Assembly (NCBI RefSeq): GCF_000014565.1
Contig: NC_008271.1
Coordinates: forward strand, 1-64,000
Source of the DNA: Rhodococcus jostii RHA1
Lineage (GTDB): Bacteria > Actinomycetota > Actinomycetes > Mycobacteriales > Mycobacteriaceae
Direction: 5' to 3'
DNA: 64,000 nt
Under the pieces are notes generated by a model, which saw only the letters and a program-made list of their open reading frames with translations, had not been told where the DNA came from and made no database searches. The translations under genes and the position numbers were made by a program. Positions within the stretch are counted from its first letter, which is position 1; each line of letters opens with the position of its first letter. This document shows positions 7,774-15,754 of this stretch, piece by piece.

Positions 7774-8568
7774 GTGGTGAACGCACCGGACCCCGGCCTG
7801 GACCTGGCGATGCTCCGCGGCCTGCGGGCACCGTCGGCGAAGGCCGACCCGGGCGCGGTCGCCGACATCCTGACCCGGATCGAGGCGCACCTCGCCGCCC
7901 ATGACGGGTACGTCGCGTTCTCCGGTGGCAAGGACTCCCTGATCGTCCTCGACCTGGCCCGCCGCATCGAACCCGATGTGCCGGTGGTGTTCTTCGACTC
8001 CGGCCTCGACTACCCCGAAACCTACGACTACCTCACCGAACTCACCCACACCTGGCGACTGGACCTTCACCGCATCCCCACCGACCCACCACTACTGCAG
8101 GTCCTCGCCGACTCCGGCCACTGGGACCACTCCGCCCCTGTCGGCACGCCCCTCGATCTGCATGAGGTGCTGATCACCGAACCCGCCCGCCGTGCCCACC
8201 AGCTCCTCGGCCCCGGCGAGCTGTGGGGTGTGCGGGCCGACGAATCCGCCGCCCGCCGGCACCTCTACACCCGAGGTGGCCGCCGCGACGGCATCGTCAC
8301 CCGCGCCGACGGCACCACCGCGTACGGGCCGATCTGGAACTGGACCATCATCGACGTCTGGGCACACATCGCGAGACACCAGCTACCGATCAATCCCGTC
8401 TACGCCAAACTCCGTGAACTGGGTGTCCCCGAACAGCAGCACCGCCTCTCCCACCTCATCGACGGCAGCCACCTCGACCGCGGCCGTCTCACCTGGCTAC
8501 GCCGCGGATGGCCCACTCTCTGCGAGCAACTCACCGACGTCCTTCCCCGCATCCGTCAACTGACGTGA
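7774..8568 (+). CDS. CysH-like PP-loop ATPase associated with type IV-B locus
   Basis: 264 residues. The PP-loop motif SGGKDS (50-55) and a following VVFFDSGLDYPETYDY segment mark the adenine-nucleotide alpha-hydrolase/PAPS reductase superfamily. A later WNWTIIDVWAHIARHQLPIN resembles the sulfurtransferase-type C-terminal part. The ECGLH-like catalytic cysteine motif of true PAPS reductases is absent, so a sulfate-assimilation role is unlikely. CysH-like genes are the recognised companion of type IV-B loci, with unknown function. It starts at a GTG directly followed by another GTG, divergent from csf1. Confidence 0.85.
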   Translation: MVNAPDPGLDLAMLRGLRAPSAKADPGAVADILTRIEAHLAAHDGYVAFSGGKDSLIVLDLARRIEPDVPVVFFDSGLDYPETYDYLTELTHTWRLDLHRIPTDPPLLQVLADSGHWDHSAPVGTPLDLHEVLITEPARRAHQLLGPGELWGVRADESAARRHLYTRGGRRDGIVTRADGTTAYGPIWNWTIIDVWAHIARHQLPINPVYAKLRELGVPEQQHRLSHLIDGSHLDRGRLTWLRRGWPTLCEQLTDVLPRIRQLT

Positions 8569-8606
8569 CGCTCTAATGTCATCGTGGCACGAGCATGGGC
8601 GGCGCG

Positions 8607-9860
8607 CTATGGCGTATCGACGCTGGTCAGGGAGGACACGTCGAATCCGGTGGGCCACCGTGTCGCGTCGTCGTGCTTGATTCCGGTCAGTTGAACTGCG
8701 CCGAGATCCGTGTGGCGAAGATCCGCGCCGGAAAGGTCTGCGGCGGAAAGGTCTGCCGCCCCGATGTAGGCGTATCTCAGGTCGGCATCGGACAGGTTCG
8801 CCCCGGAGAAGTTGGCCGGCCCGATCACGGCGTACTTCAGGTCTGCTTTGGTCAAATTCGCTCCGTCGAACTTGGCGTAGGAACGATCGCTGTCAGCGCA
8901 CATTACGGCGCCAACCAGCTTTGCCCGCACCAGTCTTGCGTTCGACAGTTCTGCGGTGTGCAGGTCCGCCTGCGTCATGTCCGCGTCGGTGAGGTCAGCT
9001 TCCCGCAGGCGCGCGTGGCTGAGGACGCAGCCTGACAGCTGAGCGCCCCACATGTTCGCTTCCGTCAGGTCGACACCTTCGAACATTGGGCCGAGATACA
9101 CGGTGTCCTTGCGGGGCGGTCGTGGAGGGGCATTCTTCGAGCTCATGGAATCTTTGAGCTGTTCCCCGAAACTATCGCTCAACCGCACGTCAACGCCCAA
9201 CACTGACCGGGCCAGGTCAGCCCGTACGAGCGAGACACCCATCAAGGTCATGTGGACCAGGTAGGCGTCACTCAAGTCCGCCCCCTTCATATCCGTCGCG
9301 GTCAGGTCGAACCGATAGCGGCGCCAGCTCGGGCGGCCCGAATCTCCGGAACGCAGCCGAGAATGGATCGCCGCGACAATTGCCGTTCGCACATCGTGTT
9401 CGCGGAGGTCGGAAGGTTCGTGCTCCGCACGTAGATAGGCGCACAGTAGGTCTATACAGACTTGCGTTTCGCCGTGCCGGCCTGCCGACTTCCAGTCGTC
9501 GGCGAGTGACGCGAGACCGTAAACTCCGGCGAGCCGAATCGCAGGGTTGTCGTGGCCGAGCTGTTCTGCGGCCGTGCTGTAGCGCTCGTGCAACGCGCTG
9601 ACACGCTCGTTGTCGTGGGTTTCTTCGGTCGAACGCTGCTTGCGGTACGCGATCAGCGCCGCCCCTCCGAGACCGGAGACACCGAGAAGCGTCGCCGACG
9701 TCCGCGCGGCGTTGAACAGCTGGTCGCCTGTGGCATCGTCCAGGAATCCGAACGGCGTATACGGCTGGCGCGTTTGCAGCCACAGCAGGTAATAGAAGAC
9801 ACCGATCACGGCGAACGCCCAGGCAGTGGTACCCCAGATCACAAGCGTACGTAGGCGCAT
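8607..9860 (-). CDS. Membrane-anchored pentapeptide-repeat protein
   Basis: 417 residues. One clear N-terminal transmembrane helix (about 7-30) and a second hydrophobic stretch (about 58-73), then a helical domain (about 80-165) usual in this actinobacterial family. The C-terminal half consists of pentapeptide repeats of the A(D/N)Lxx type (for example GADLSDA, LTEADMWG, GANLSDADLRYA), broken around residues 215-245 by a Ser/Pro/Lys-rich insert. Such repeats form a quadrilateral beta-helix. The family is often found near defence genes or on plasmids, but no activity can be assigned. It converges on the CysH-like gene. Confidence 0.82.
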   Translation of the reverse strand: MRLRTLVIWGTTAWAFAVIGVFYYLLWLQTRQPYTPFGFLDDATGDQLFNAARTSATLLGVSGLGGAALIAYRKQRSTEETHDNERVSALHERYSTAAEQLGHDNPAIRLAGVYGLASLADDWKSAGRHGETQVCIDLLCAYLRAEHEPSDLREHDVRTAIVAAIHSRLRSGDSGRPSWRRYRFDLTATDMKGADLSDAYLVHMTLMGVSLVRADLARSVLGVDVRLSDSFGEQLKDSMSSKNAPPRPPRKDTVYLGPMFEGVDLTEANMWGAQLSGCVLSHARLREADLTDADMTQADLHTAELSNARLVRAKLVGAVMCADSDRSYAKFDGANLTKADLKYAVIGPANFSGANLSDADLRYAYIGAADLSAADLSGADLRHTDLGAVQLTGIKHDDATRWPTGFDVSSLTSVDTP

Positions 9861-9962
9861 GCCCCATATCGTGCCGGACAGCCCCGACTTCGGTAGACGG
9901 TGGTACCACCGGCCACGCCTCGCTCGGGCATATCTGACCAAACATATGCGGTGAACTGGGGT

Positions 9963-9978
9963 GATGACACGTCCCCTC
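9963..9978 (+). repeat. Copy 2 of dispersed GATGACAYGTCCCC motif
   Basis: GATGACACGTCCCCTC, identical over 16 bases to the reverse complement of 14546-14561. It lies about 100 bases upstream of the pentapeptide-repeat gene (minus strand) and just past the end of the zinc-ribbon/nuclease gene. Confidence 0.55.
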
Positions 9979-9997
9979 AGGCCGTGGCGCACGGGTG

Positions 9998-11842
9998 TTA
10001 TCGGCCGGCCGGAAGTCCTCGCATCCAGTCGCGGATGTCCTCCATGACCTTGCGGGGGCGCGGCACCGTCGAGTGCACCCGCACTTCCCGGTAACGGGGA
10101 TGGTCGATCGCCAGCGACGGCAAATCGTCTTCCCGTAGCCGCACCACCACACATCCGGCCGCGAGCAGATCCCGGCTCTTTCGCTGATCGACAAGCACCT
10201 TCGCATCCGCGGAATGCCAGTAGGCGCCGTCGTACTCGATCACGACGGTGAGCCCCTCGTGGTCGACGCTGATGTCCGTCGTCCAAGACTTGCGAGTGGT
10301 GTACGCGGCGTCGGTCATCGTGATTCCGGAGCGGGCATTGCCAAACACCTCGACGGCGGCCGCATGGTGGTCGAGTTCGACACGCGATTTGCCGGCTCGT
10401 CGACAGTCCGGGCACTCCGCCCCGTTCGACCGGCTACTCAGCGGCGCGCGCCACACGTGGGCGGGGTCGGTGGCGCAGACCCATTCCGGAACGAACGCCA
10501 GCGACGCATGCGGGCGAACGTGCCAGGCCGTGACCGCGTTGGTGGCACTCCATTCCGCCGCCAGTCCCGGATCGTGCCAGGCCAGCGAGCCGAGGATGGT
10601 GCGGCAGGCCGGGCAGCGCAGCCGACTGCCGCCGTCGCGGGCCCGCACCGACTCCTGCCACTCGTGCCCGCAACAGTCGGCCCGCCACCACATCTCGCGC
10701 TGCGAGTCCCACACCACGTTCTGCGGGGTGTATTTGCCGTTACGGGTTGGATGCCACTGGGCGGCAATTTCGGGTAGCAGGTCAGCGAGCCACTTCTTCG
10801 ATGTCGCCGATTGCGCACCACGGCAATGGGGGCACCCCGAGGTGAGGAAACGCAGGGGTTTGATGCGGGGATGGTGACCGTTCGGGCACCGGAACCGGCG
10901 CAACTTCCCGCCTCCGGCGACCATTACCTTGCGGGGGTCGTCATCATCGGCCCACGCCGTTGCCAACTCCGGAACGTCGGCGACCGGTGTACTTCTCCAC
11001 CGCGTGTGCTCAGCGTGCCAATCCTCGCGGCGGCGGGCGGAGCAGGCCCGGCATGCCGGGCTACTGGTCATGACGTTGACCTTCTCCTCGAACCGCAGCC
11101 CGCAATCCGGGCATCGCCAGTGGCAGGAGCGAGTGGCCAGGACCGTCACCGTGTCGAAGACGGTGGCCTCGTTGTGGTCGTGGTCCCACCAATCCAGTGC
11201 CTGGGACTGCGATTCCGACAGCAATGCCCGGCCGGGTCGGGGTCTGCTGGGGTCGGAGGACCGGGTATTTCGCGCACAGGTGCAGCCCGAGCCGAAGTCT
11301 CCTATCCTCGCAGCGCTGATCCGGTGACATCTGCGGCAGCGGGCCAGTACCGGGTCGTTGTCGTCGTGGACCTCACCGATCGGGTCGACGAGGTCGTAGC
11401 CGCGCTCGGCGAGATGGTCGGCGATCCGTTCGTGCGGCCACCATCGCTGTTCGAGGAATTTACGCACCCCCGGCCGCGGATGTGCGTGAAGGATCTGCTC
11501 CGGGGAATAGTGGCGCAGTAACTCGAGCATCGTGCGGTCGAACTCCATCCACGGGTGTGAGCGGGTGTTGGCCGCCCACTTCGTCCAATGGCACGCTCGA
11601 CAGGTCGGTGTCCCCGCGGCATTGTTTCCGACGACGTAGTCGAGTCGGTAATGGGCGCGCACACCACAGGTCCGGCACGTCGTCAACCGCCAGGCGGTCG
11701 GCGTGGTGAACGGCTCCGCTGGTTCGAGGCCACCCGTGCGAAAGATTCCGTCGATGCAGTCGGTGCACCACGCGGGTTTGCTTCGGGTCACGAAGGCGGC
11801 CGGCAGACCGCAGCCCATGGTTGCACAGTCCTGCGTCTTCAT
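9998..11842 (-). CDS. Zinc-ribbon repeat protein with Vsr-like nuclease C-terminus
   Basis: 614 residues from the ATG at 11842; an upstream start at 11887 is possible. At least six CxxC pairs are spread over the protein (for example TCRTCG, ARCRRC, RCPDCG, PHC, RCPAC, ECPDC) between WxP/W-type segments, as in treble-clef/zinc-ribbon proteins of the DUF4379 kind. The C-terminal 100 residues contain VVIEYDGAYWH followed about 20 residues later by VVVRLREDDLP, the Vsr/DUF559-type endonuclease pattern. A DNA-binding, DNA-cleaving role in replicon defence or maintenance is inferred from the layout only. Confidence 0.75.
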   Translation of the reverse strand: MKTQDCATMGCGLPAAFVTRSKPAWCTDCIDGIFRTGGLEPAEPFTTPTAWRLTTCRTCGVRAHYRLDYVVGNNAAGTPTCRACHWTKWAANTRSHPWMEFDRTMLELLRHYSPEQILHAHPRPGVRKFLEQRWWPHERIADHLAERGYDLVDPIGEVHDDNDPVLARCRRCHRISAARIGDFGSGCTCARNTRSSDPSRPRPGRALLSESQSQALDWWDHDHNEATVFDTVTVLATRSCHWRCPDCGLRFEEKVNVMTSSPACRACSARRREDWHAEHTRWRSTPVADVPELATAWADDDDPRKVMVAGGGKLRRFRCPNGHHPRIKPLRFLTSGCPHCRGAQSATSKKWLADLLPEIAAQWHPTRNGKYTPQNVVWDSQREMWWRADCCGHEWQESVRARDGGSRLRCPACRTILGSLAWHDPGLAAEWSATNAVTAWHVRPHASLAFVPEWVCATDPAHVWRAPLSSRSNGAECPDCRRAGKSRVELDHHAAAVEVFGNARSGITMTDAAYTTRKSWTTDISVDHEGLTVVIEYDGAYWHSADAKVLVDQRKSRDLLAAGCVVVRLREDDLPSLAIDHPRYREVRVHSTVPRPRKVMEDIRDWMRGLPAGR

Positions 11843-11926
11843 CGTCGCTGCCACCCTGTCCGCGCACGGCCCCGACCCCGCCCGCACCGTCCTGTCACGC
11901 TCGAAGTAGTCGGCGTCACCGGAATG

Positions 11927-12187
11927 TTAGCGGGACTGAACTGCGGACATGGCATGTCCCCCAAGGCAGTGACGTGGGCTACGCGAAGCGGCTTTCGCGC
12001 GGAGCTCCGCGCCCAGGCGTAGTTTCAGCTCCCGCCGGGCACGCTGCTTCGGCGTCTCGACGGGTTCGCCCTCGGGTTGGTCGTCGACCGGACGGAAATG
12101 CGCGCGCCCCAGCTTGATGTCCGGATGGACCACCAACTCGGGGCGGCCCTTGTCGTCGGTGAACAGTCCCATCCGCAATCCCCTCAT
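11927..12187 (-). CDS. Small basic protein of unknown function
   Basis: 86 residues; begins with a short beta-like segment containing TDDKGRPELVVHPD and ends with a basic helical tail rich in Arg, Lys and Ala. No known domain. The ATG at 12187 overlaps the stop of the 12184-13116 gene (ATGA), so it is the second gene of a two-gene operon. A partner role for the upstream protein is plausible only by coupling. Confidence 0.55.
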   Translation of the reverse strand: MRGLRMGLFTDDKGRPELVVHPDIKLGRAHFRPVDDQPEGEPVETPKQRARRELKLRLGAELRAKAASRSPRHCLGGHAMSAVQSR

Positions 12188-13116
12188 TCCCCGGTGATGT
12201 CCCGCAGCTGCACGATCATCCGCCGGCCGATACTGCCGTCAGGGCGACGGTATCGCCCCTCCCCCGCCGAGACCACCTCAAACCGCATCCCTCTCGGCAG
12301 CAGGTGCGCGGTGTCGTCGACCGTGTCCGAGCGGCCCAGATACATACCCCTGCCGGTTTCGACCTCGAACACCACATCCCGATCGCCCAGCGTTCCATCG
12401 AGTTCGTGAGCGGCGTGAGTGGCCATCGTGTGCCGGTCGAAATCCAGGCGGGATCCCGGATGCAGGGTCGCGGGTAGGTTGGCCGCCTCCTGCGGCACCG
12501 CGTGCGGGAGGGTCACCGCGCAGTACAGGATGTGGCCGCGATCGTTGAACCGTTCGGCGGTCTGAATCGCCCGGTCCACCCGCTGGACCTGGGAGCGCAT
12601 CTTCTCGTCGAGTTGCTGCGCGTCACCGCGAGCCGCGGACAGCGCCTCGCCGACGGTCTTCCACCGGTCCGGGTCGCTGACCAGGTCCTGCACGCCGGTG
12701 TAGCCGACCTTCGGCAACTGCGACTGCGCCTTGTGCTTGTTCACCGACCGCACCTTGCGCTGGCGCGAACTCGGCGGCTGGCGAATCGAATCCGGGATCG
12801 GCAGCTCCCGGCGTTTACGCTCGGACACCTCGGGGACGGTCGCGCGGGGGAAGGCGCGCTCGAGGTCCTTGCGGGCCCGGGTGAACTCCGCGTCCTCGAC
12901 CATCCGGTCAAGCTGCCGAGCACCGTCGCGCTCCTGGGCGCGGTCGTCGTAGGTGGCGGCCGGCCGATAGCCGGCCGACTTAGACGCGGGCGTCGTACTG
13001 GTGCCGGCCTCTGGGTCCAGACGGGTCGGAGGCGCGTCCGGGCTGAGGTTGTACGCCACCAGATCCCCTCCCGCTGCGTCGAACACGCCCCAGATATGAC
13101 GAAGCGTGGCAGGCAT
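12184..13116 (-). CDS. Unknown protein with possible ADP-ribosyltransferase-fold C-terminus
   Basis: 310 residues. The N-terminal 150 residues are low-complexity and charged (many Arg, Lys, Gln, Pro). The C-terminal part (about 190-305) has a beta-rich pattern with DVVFEVETGRGMYLGRS, DTAHLLPRGMRFEVV and a final IVQLRDI strand. This resembles the second half of VIP2-type ADP-ribosyltransferases, but the catalytic E-x-E is not evident (DDTAHLLPRG instead). It could be an inactive or divergent member, or unrelated. Its start codon lies within an inverted repeat (13104-13144). Coupled to a small basic downstream gene. Confidence 0.5.
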   Translation of the reverse strand: MPATLRHIWGVFDAAGGDLVAYNLSPDAPPTRLDPEAGTSTTPASKSAGYRPAATYDDRAQERDGARQLDRMVEDAEFTRARKDLERAFPRATVPEVSERKRRELPIPDSIRQPPSSRQRKVRSVNKHKAQSQLPKVGYTGVQDLVSDPDRWKTVGEALSAARGDAQQLDEKMRSQVQRVDRAIQTAERFNDRGHILYCAVTLPHAVPQEAANLPATLHPGSRLDFDRHTMATHAAHELDGTLGDRDVVFEVETGRGMYLGRSDTVDDTAHLLPRGMRFEVVSAGEGRYRRPDGSIGRRMIVQLRDITGE

Positions 13117-13144
13117 TAATGTCCCAATTGACGGCCTGCCACGC
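13104..13144 (-). promoter_or_regulatory. Inverted repeat enclosing ribosome-binding site and start codon
   Basis: An 11-bp perfect inverted repeat (13104-13114 with 13134-13144, 19-base spacer). In the minus-strand mRNA the GGGA ribosome-binding site lies in the loop and the ATG (13116) overlaps the stem foot. It could be a translational switch or a repressor operator. The rest of the 13117-13452 gap shows nothing else. Confidence 0.5.
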
Positions 13145-13452
13145 TCGGACCCGACCGCAAGGCGGGTCTACCGCGGGAGAAGCAGTCCGGTGACCAAACC
13201 AGTAACTCGCTCCCACGCGTGCTGTCGGCGCTTCCGCCGAACACACACCAGCATAGCGAAACACACTGAGATGAAGATCGTTCCTTACGGCGACGGCGGA
13301 GCCGGAGGCAACTTGGGCACACACGGGCGACCTTCCCGAACACGCCGCGGCACATTGTGGCAGACGAATCGACCGAGTCCCTGGAATCGGCACCGTTTAC
13401 GATCGGTGATGGCGGGGGAACGCCATCACGCGAACAACGAGGGGGAACACGC

Positions 13453-14134
13453 ATGTCTGCAAGTGAGGTCACGCAGGCGGAGAAGGCCGGCCCCGCCCCA
13501 TACAATCTGGCGCTGTACGACACCGTCGTGGTGCGGTGGAGCAACACCCTCGTCTGGCGCTGCCCCAGCGAACGCCTGCTCGCGCACTACAACTCCCACC
13601 TCGGTGGCCGGCACCTCGACATCGGCCCCGGAACCGGCTGGTACCTCCAGCACGCCACCTACCCGACCCCGAACCCGACGATCGAGCTGCTCGACCTCAA
13701 CCCGAACACCCTGCAGACGACCACCACACGTCTCGCCGACCGCGGCATCACCGCGGCCGCGCACACCGGCAGCATCCTCCCCACTACCCGCGGACATCGG
13801 GGTGTTCGACTCCGTGGCCGCGAACTTCGTGCTGCACTGCGTGCCCGGCACCTGGGAGCAGAAGGGCCGCGCGTTCGGGCACATCGCCAAGGTCCTGACC
13901 GAGGATGGGGTGTTCTTCGGCTCGACCATCCTCGACACCGGAGTGCACCACACCCCTCTCAGCCGCGCCCTGAACAGCCTCTACAACGGGCCGATCAAAC
14001 TGTTCCACAACCACGGCGACGACCTCGACGGTCTGCACACGGCCCTGGCCACCGCGTTCGAGGAGGTCGAGATCACCGTCGTCGGCTCCGTCGCGGTCTT
14101 CGCCGCCCACCTCCCGCGGCGTCCAGGCAGCTGA
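13453..14134 (+). pseudogene. Frameshifted SAM-dependent methyltransferase
   Basis: The first frame starts at an ATG with GAGGGG upstream and gives a class I methyltransferase N-terminus with motif I LDIGPGTGWYL and an acidic ELLDLNPN strand. At about 13780-13790 (a C-rich run, CTCCCCACTACCCG) the coding jumps to the other frame, which continues with ADIGVFDSVAANFVLHCVPG, GHIAKVLTEDGVFFGSTIL and ends at 14134. Both halves are coherent, so one base was lost or two gained; a sequencing error in the C-run is equally possible. Intact length would be about 226 residues. Confidence 0.78.
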
Positions 14135-14235
14135 TACGGCGCGCGGGAACGCCAGGCCGAACACGTCAGGCCAGGCGCGAACACACACCCCGCTGCGCAT
14201 GATCCCGATACTGCCGGCCGACCGAGAGGAACCAA

Positions 14236-14538
14236 GTGCCGACACCCGAACCCGACGACCAGAAGATCATCAGTCTGAACGCCCTGCGGCAGAGGAGAAC
14301 CGACGACCTACTCTCCGGCCACATACCGCTGACGTCGCTGCTCTACCGTCGGCACGATCGGATCGCCGCCAATCTACTCGTCACTGACGTCCTCACCACG
14401 TACATGCGCGGATCCGGGATCGGGCCGGCCGGGGTCATGGTCATGCTGGGCATCGCCGACGACGCCCGGGTCCGCGACCTGACCGCCGAGCAGCGCGGGC
14501 AGATCACCGACGCGATCGCCTCGACGAGCGGGCGGTAA
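14236..14538 (+). CDS. Small unknown protein
   Basis: 100 residues from a GTG preceded by GAGAGGA at a suitable distance. Helical, no membrane segment; a TTYMRGSGIGPAGVMVMLGI stretch lies in the middle. No recognised family. It follows the broken methyltransferase gene on the same strand by about 100 bases and is the last gene of the plasmid-like backbone region before the copy of the dispersed motif at 14546. Confidence 0.55.
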   Translation: MPTPEPDDQKIISLNALRQRRTDDLLSGHIPLTSLLYRRHDRIAANLLVTDVLTTYMRGSGIGPAGVMVMLGIADDARVRDLTAEQRGQITDAIASTSGR

Positions 14539-14545
14539 CCCACGA

Positions 14546-14561
14546 GAGGGGACGTGTCATC
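14546..14561 (-). repeat. Copy 3 of dispersed GATGACAYGTCCCC motif
   Basis: Reverse complement is GATGACACGTCCCCTC, identical to 9963-9978 over 16 bases. It sits eight bases after the stop of the small gene 14236-14538, at the boundary between the backbone and the catabolic region. Confidence 0.55.
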
Positions 14562-14690
14562 TCCGCTATCGTAGCCGCGTGAATCGTGCAACTCGCGCGT
14601 GCAACGCCCGCGGAGAACCGTAGCGCTCACGACGACAACAGACTTCGACGCGGCCGGCAAAGGACGGACGCGCCGTGCCGGCTTGCGAAC

Positions 14691-15138
14691 CTACAGGGGC
14701 AGCGGTCGGTTGTCGGCCACGCTCTTCATGACGAGGGTAGAGCTGAGACGCTGGACGCCGGGGAGCGCGGCCAGAGATTCGTCGTAGAGCGTCTGGAAAC
14801 CGGGCAGGTCGCGGGTAATGACCCGCAGGAGGTAGTCAGGGTCGCCGAACAGTCGTTGAGCCTGCAGGACATGGGGAATGGCAGCGACGGCCTGTTCGAA
14901 TGCCTCGATGGTGTCGCGGTCGGCGGCGCGCATGGTGACGAAGACGAGAGCCTCGAACGTGAGGCCCAGTGCCGTCGAGCTGTGCGCGGTACCCGCTGAT
15001 CGCGCCGGAGCTCTCCAGTGCGCGCAGGCGGCGGTGGCAGGGCGAGATGCTGAGTCGGACCCGATCGGCGAGTTCAGTGATGGTGAGTCGACCATCTTGC
15101 TTAAGCTCAGCAAGAATTTTCCTGTCCACGTCGTCCAT
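14691..15138 (-). pseudogene. Frameshifted Lrp/AsnC-family regulator
   Basis: The N-terminal frame (from 15138; GGGGGA upstream) gives an AsnC-type helix-turn-helix: MDDVDRKILAELKQDGRLTI, then RVRLSISPCHRRLRALESSG and GYRAQLDGT. At about 14970-14980 the reading continues in another frame with ALGLTFEALVFVTMRA and the RAM-type ligand-binding domain ending at 14691. The intact protein would be about 150 residues. Divergent LysE-family exporter remnants lie next door; an Lrp regulator beside LysE is a common amino-acid export pair, and both members are broken here. Confidence 0.82.
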
Positions 15139-15263
15139 GTGGAAGAAATCCCCCATATACGCCGTTCCCAGGCAATATTTGGCAACGTTCTCTCCCCCAT
15201 TCTTCCTAATCTTTCTATGGAACGCCGTTTGGTGTTCCGATAGCGTGAAGGATGAGTGAGGTC

Positions 15264-15692
15264 ATGGCGATCAGTACCGTTGCTGCGTTCTGAGCGGTGT
15301 CGTTTCTGCTCGTGCTGACACCCGGGGCGGATTGGGCGTACGCGATCGCGACGGGGCTGCGGCATCGCACCGTGGTGCCCGCGGTCGGAGGGCTGTTGAC
15401 GGGGCACCTGGCGATGACCGCCGTCGTGGCCGCCGGCGTCGCGGCCTTGGTGACCCGGTCGCCGTTGGTGCTCACCGCGTTGACGGCGGTCGGGGCGGCG
15501 TATCTGGTGTGGCTGGGAATCACCATGCTCGTCCGGCCTGTGGCGCCGCCGCAGGCCGGGGCGGAGCAGGCACCGGAATCTTGGGCGCGACAGGCGGTCA
15601 AAGGGCTCGGGATCAGCGGACTGAACCCGAAGGTGTTTCTGCTGTTTCTGGCTCCTACCGGGGGTGTATCGCAGTCACAACCAGGTCGCTGA
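15264..15692 (+). pseudogene. Broken LysE/RhtB-family exporter
   Basis: From the ATG at 15264 codon 10 is TGA (15291-15293) in the phrase A-A-F-stop-A-V-S-F, where the family has tryptophan (TGG), so a single base change made the stop. Downstream the sequence is a good LysE family protein (LLVLTPGADWAYAIATG, several hydrophobic helices, GLNPKVFLLFLA) but it is cut at about 15655, giving some 130 of the usual 200 residues, and runs into unrelated sequence. A GTG at 15297 could restart translation but the truncation remains. Confidence 0.82.
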
Positions 15693-15730
15693 TCGAACGT
15701 CCATCACGCGTCCTGCGGACTGCTTCAACG

Positions 15731-15754
15731 CTCACGGCGCGAACGCGCCGTGAG
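15731..15754. terminator. Hairpin
   Basis: A perfect 10-bp stem (15731-15740 with 15745-15754) with a GAAC loop, just past the truncated exporter. It could act as a terminator for readthrough from the pseudogene. Confidence 0.45.

Noticed and set aside
4577..8568. CRISPR array near the csf genes
   Set aside because: No regularly spaced direct repeats were seen in the first 15 kb. Type IV-B loci usually lack an array, so absence is expected.
7774..8568. Genuine PAPS reductase of sulfate assimilation
   Set aside because: No reductase-type cysteine motif and no other sulfur genes nearby; the csf1 linkage is better explained by the type IV-B companion gene.
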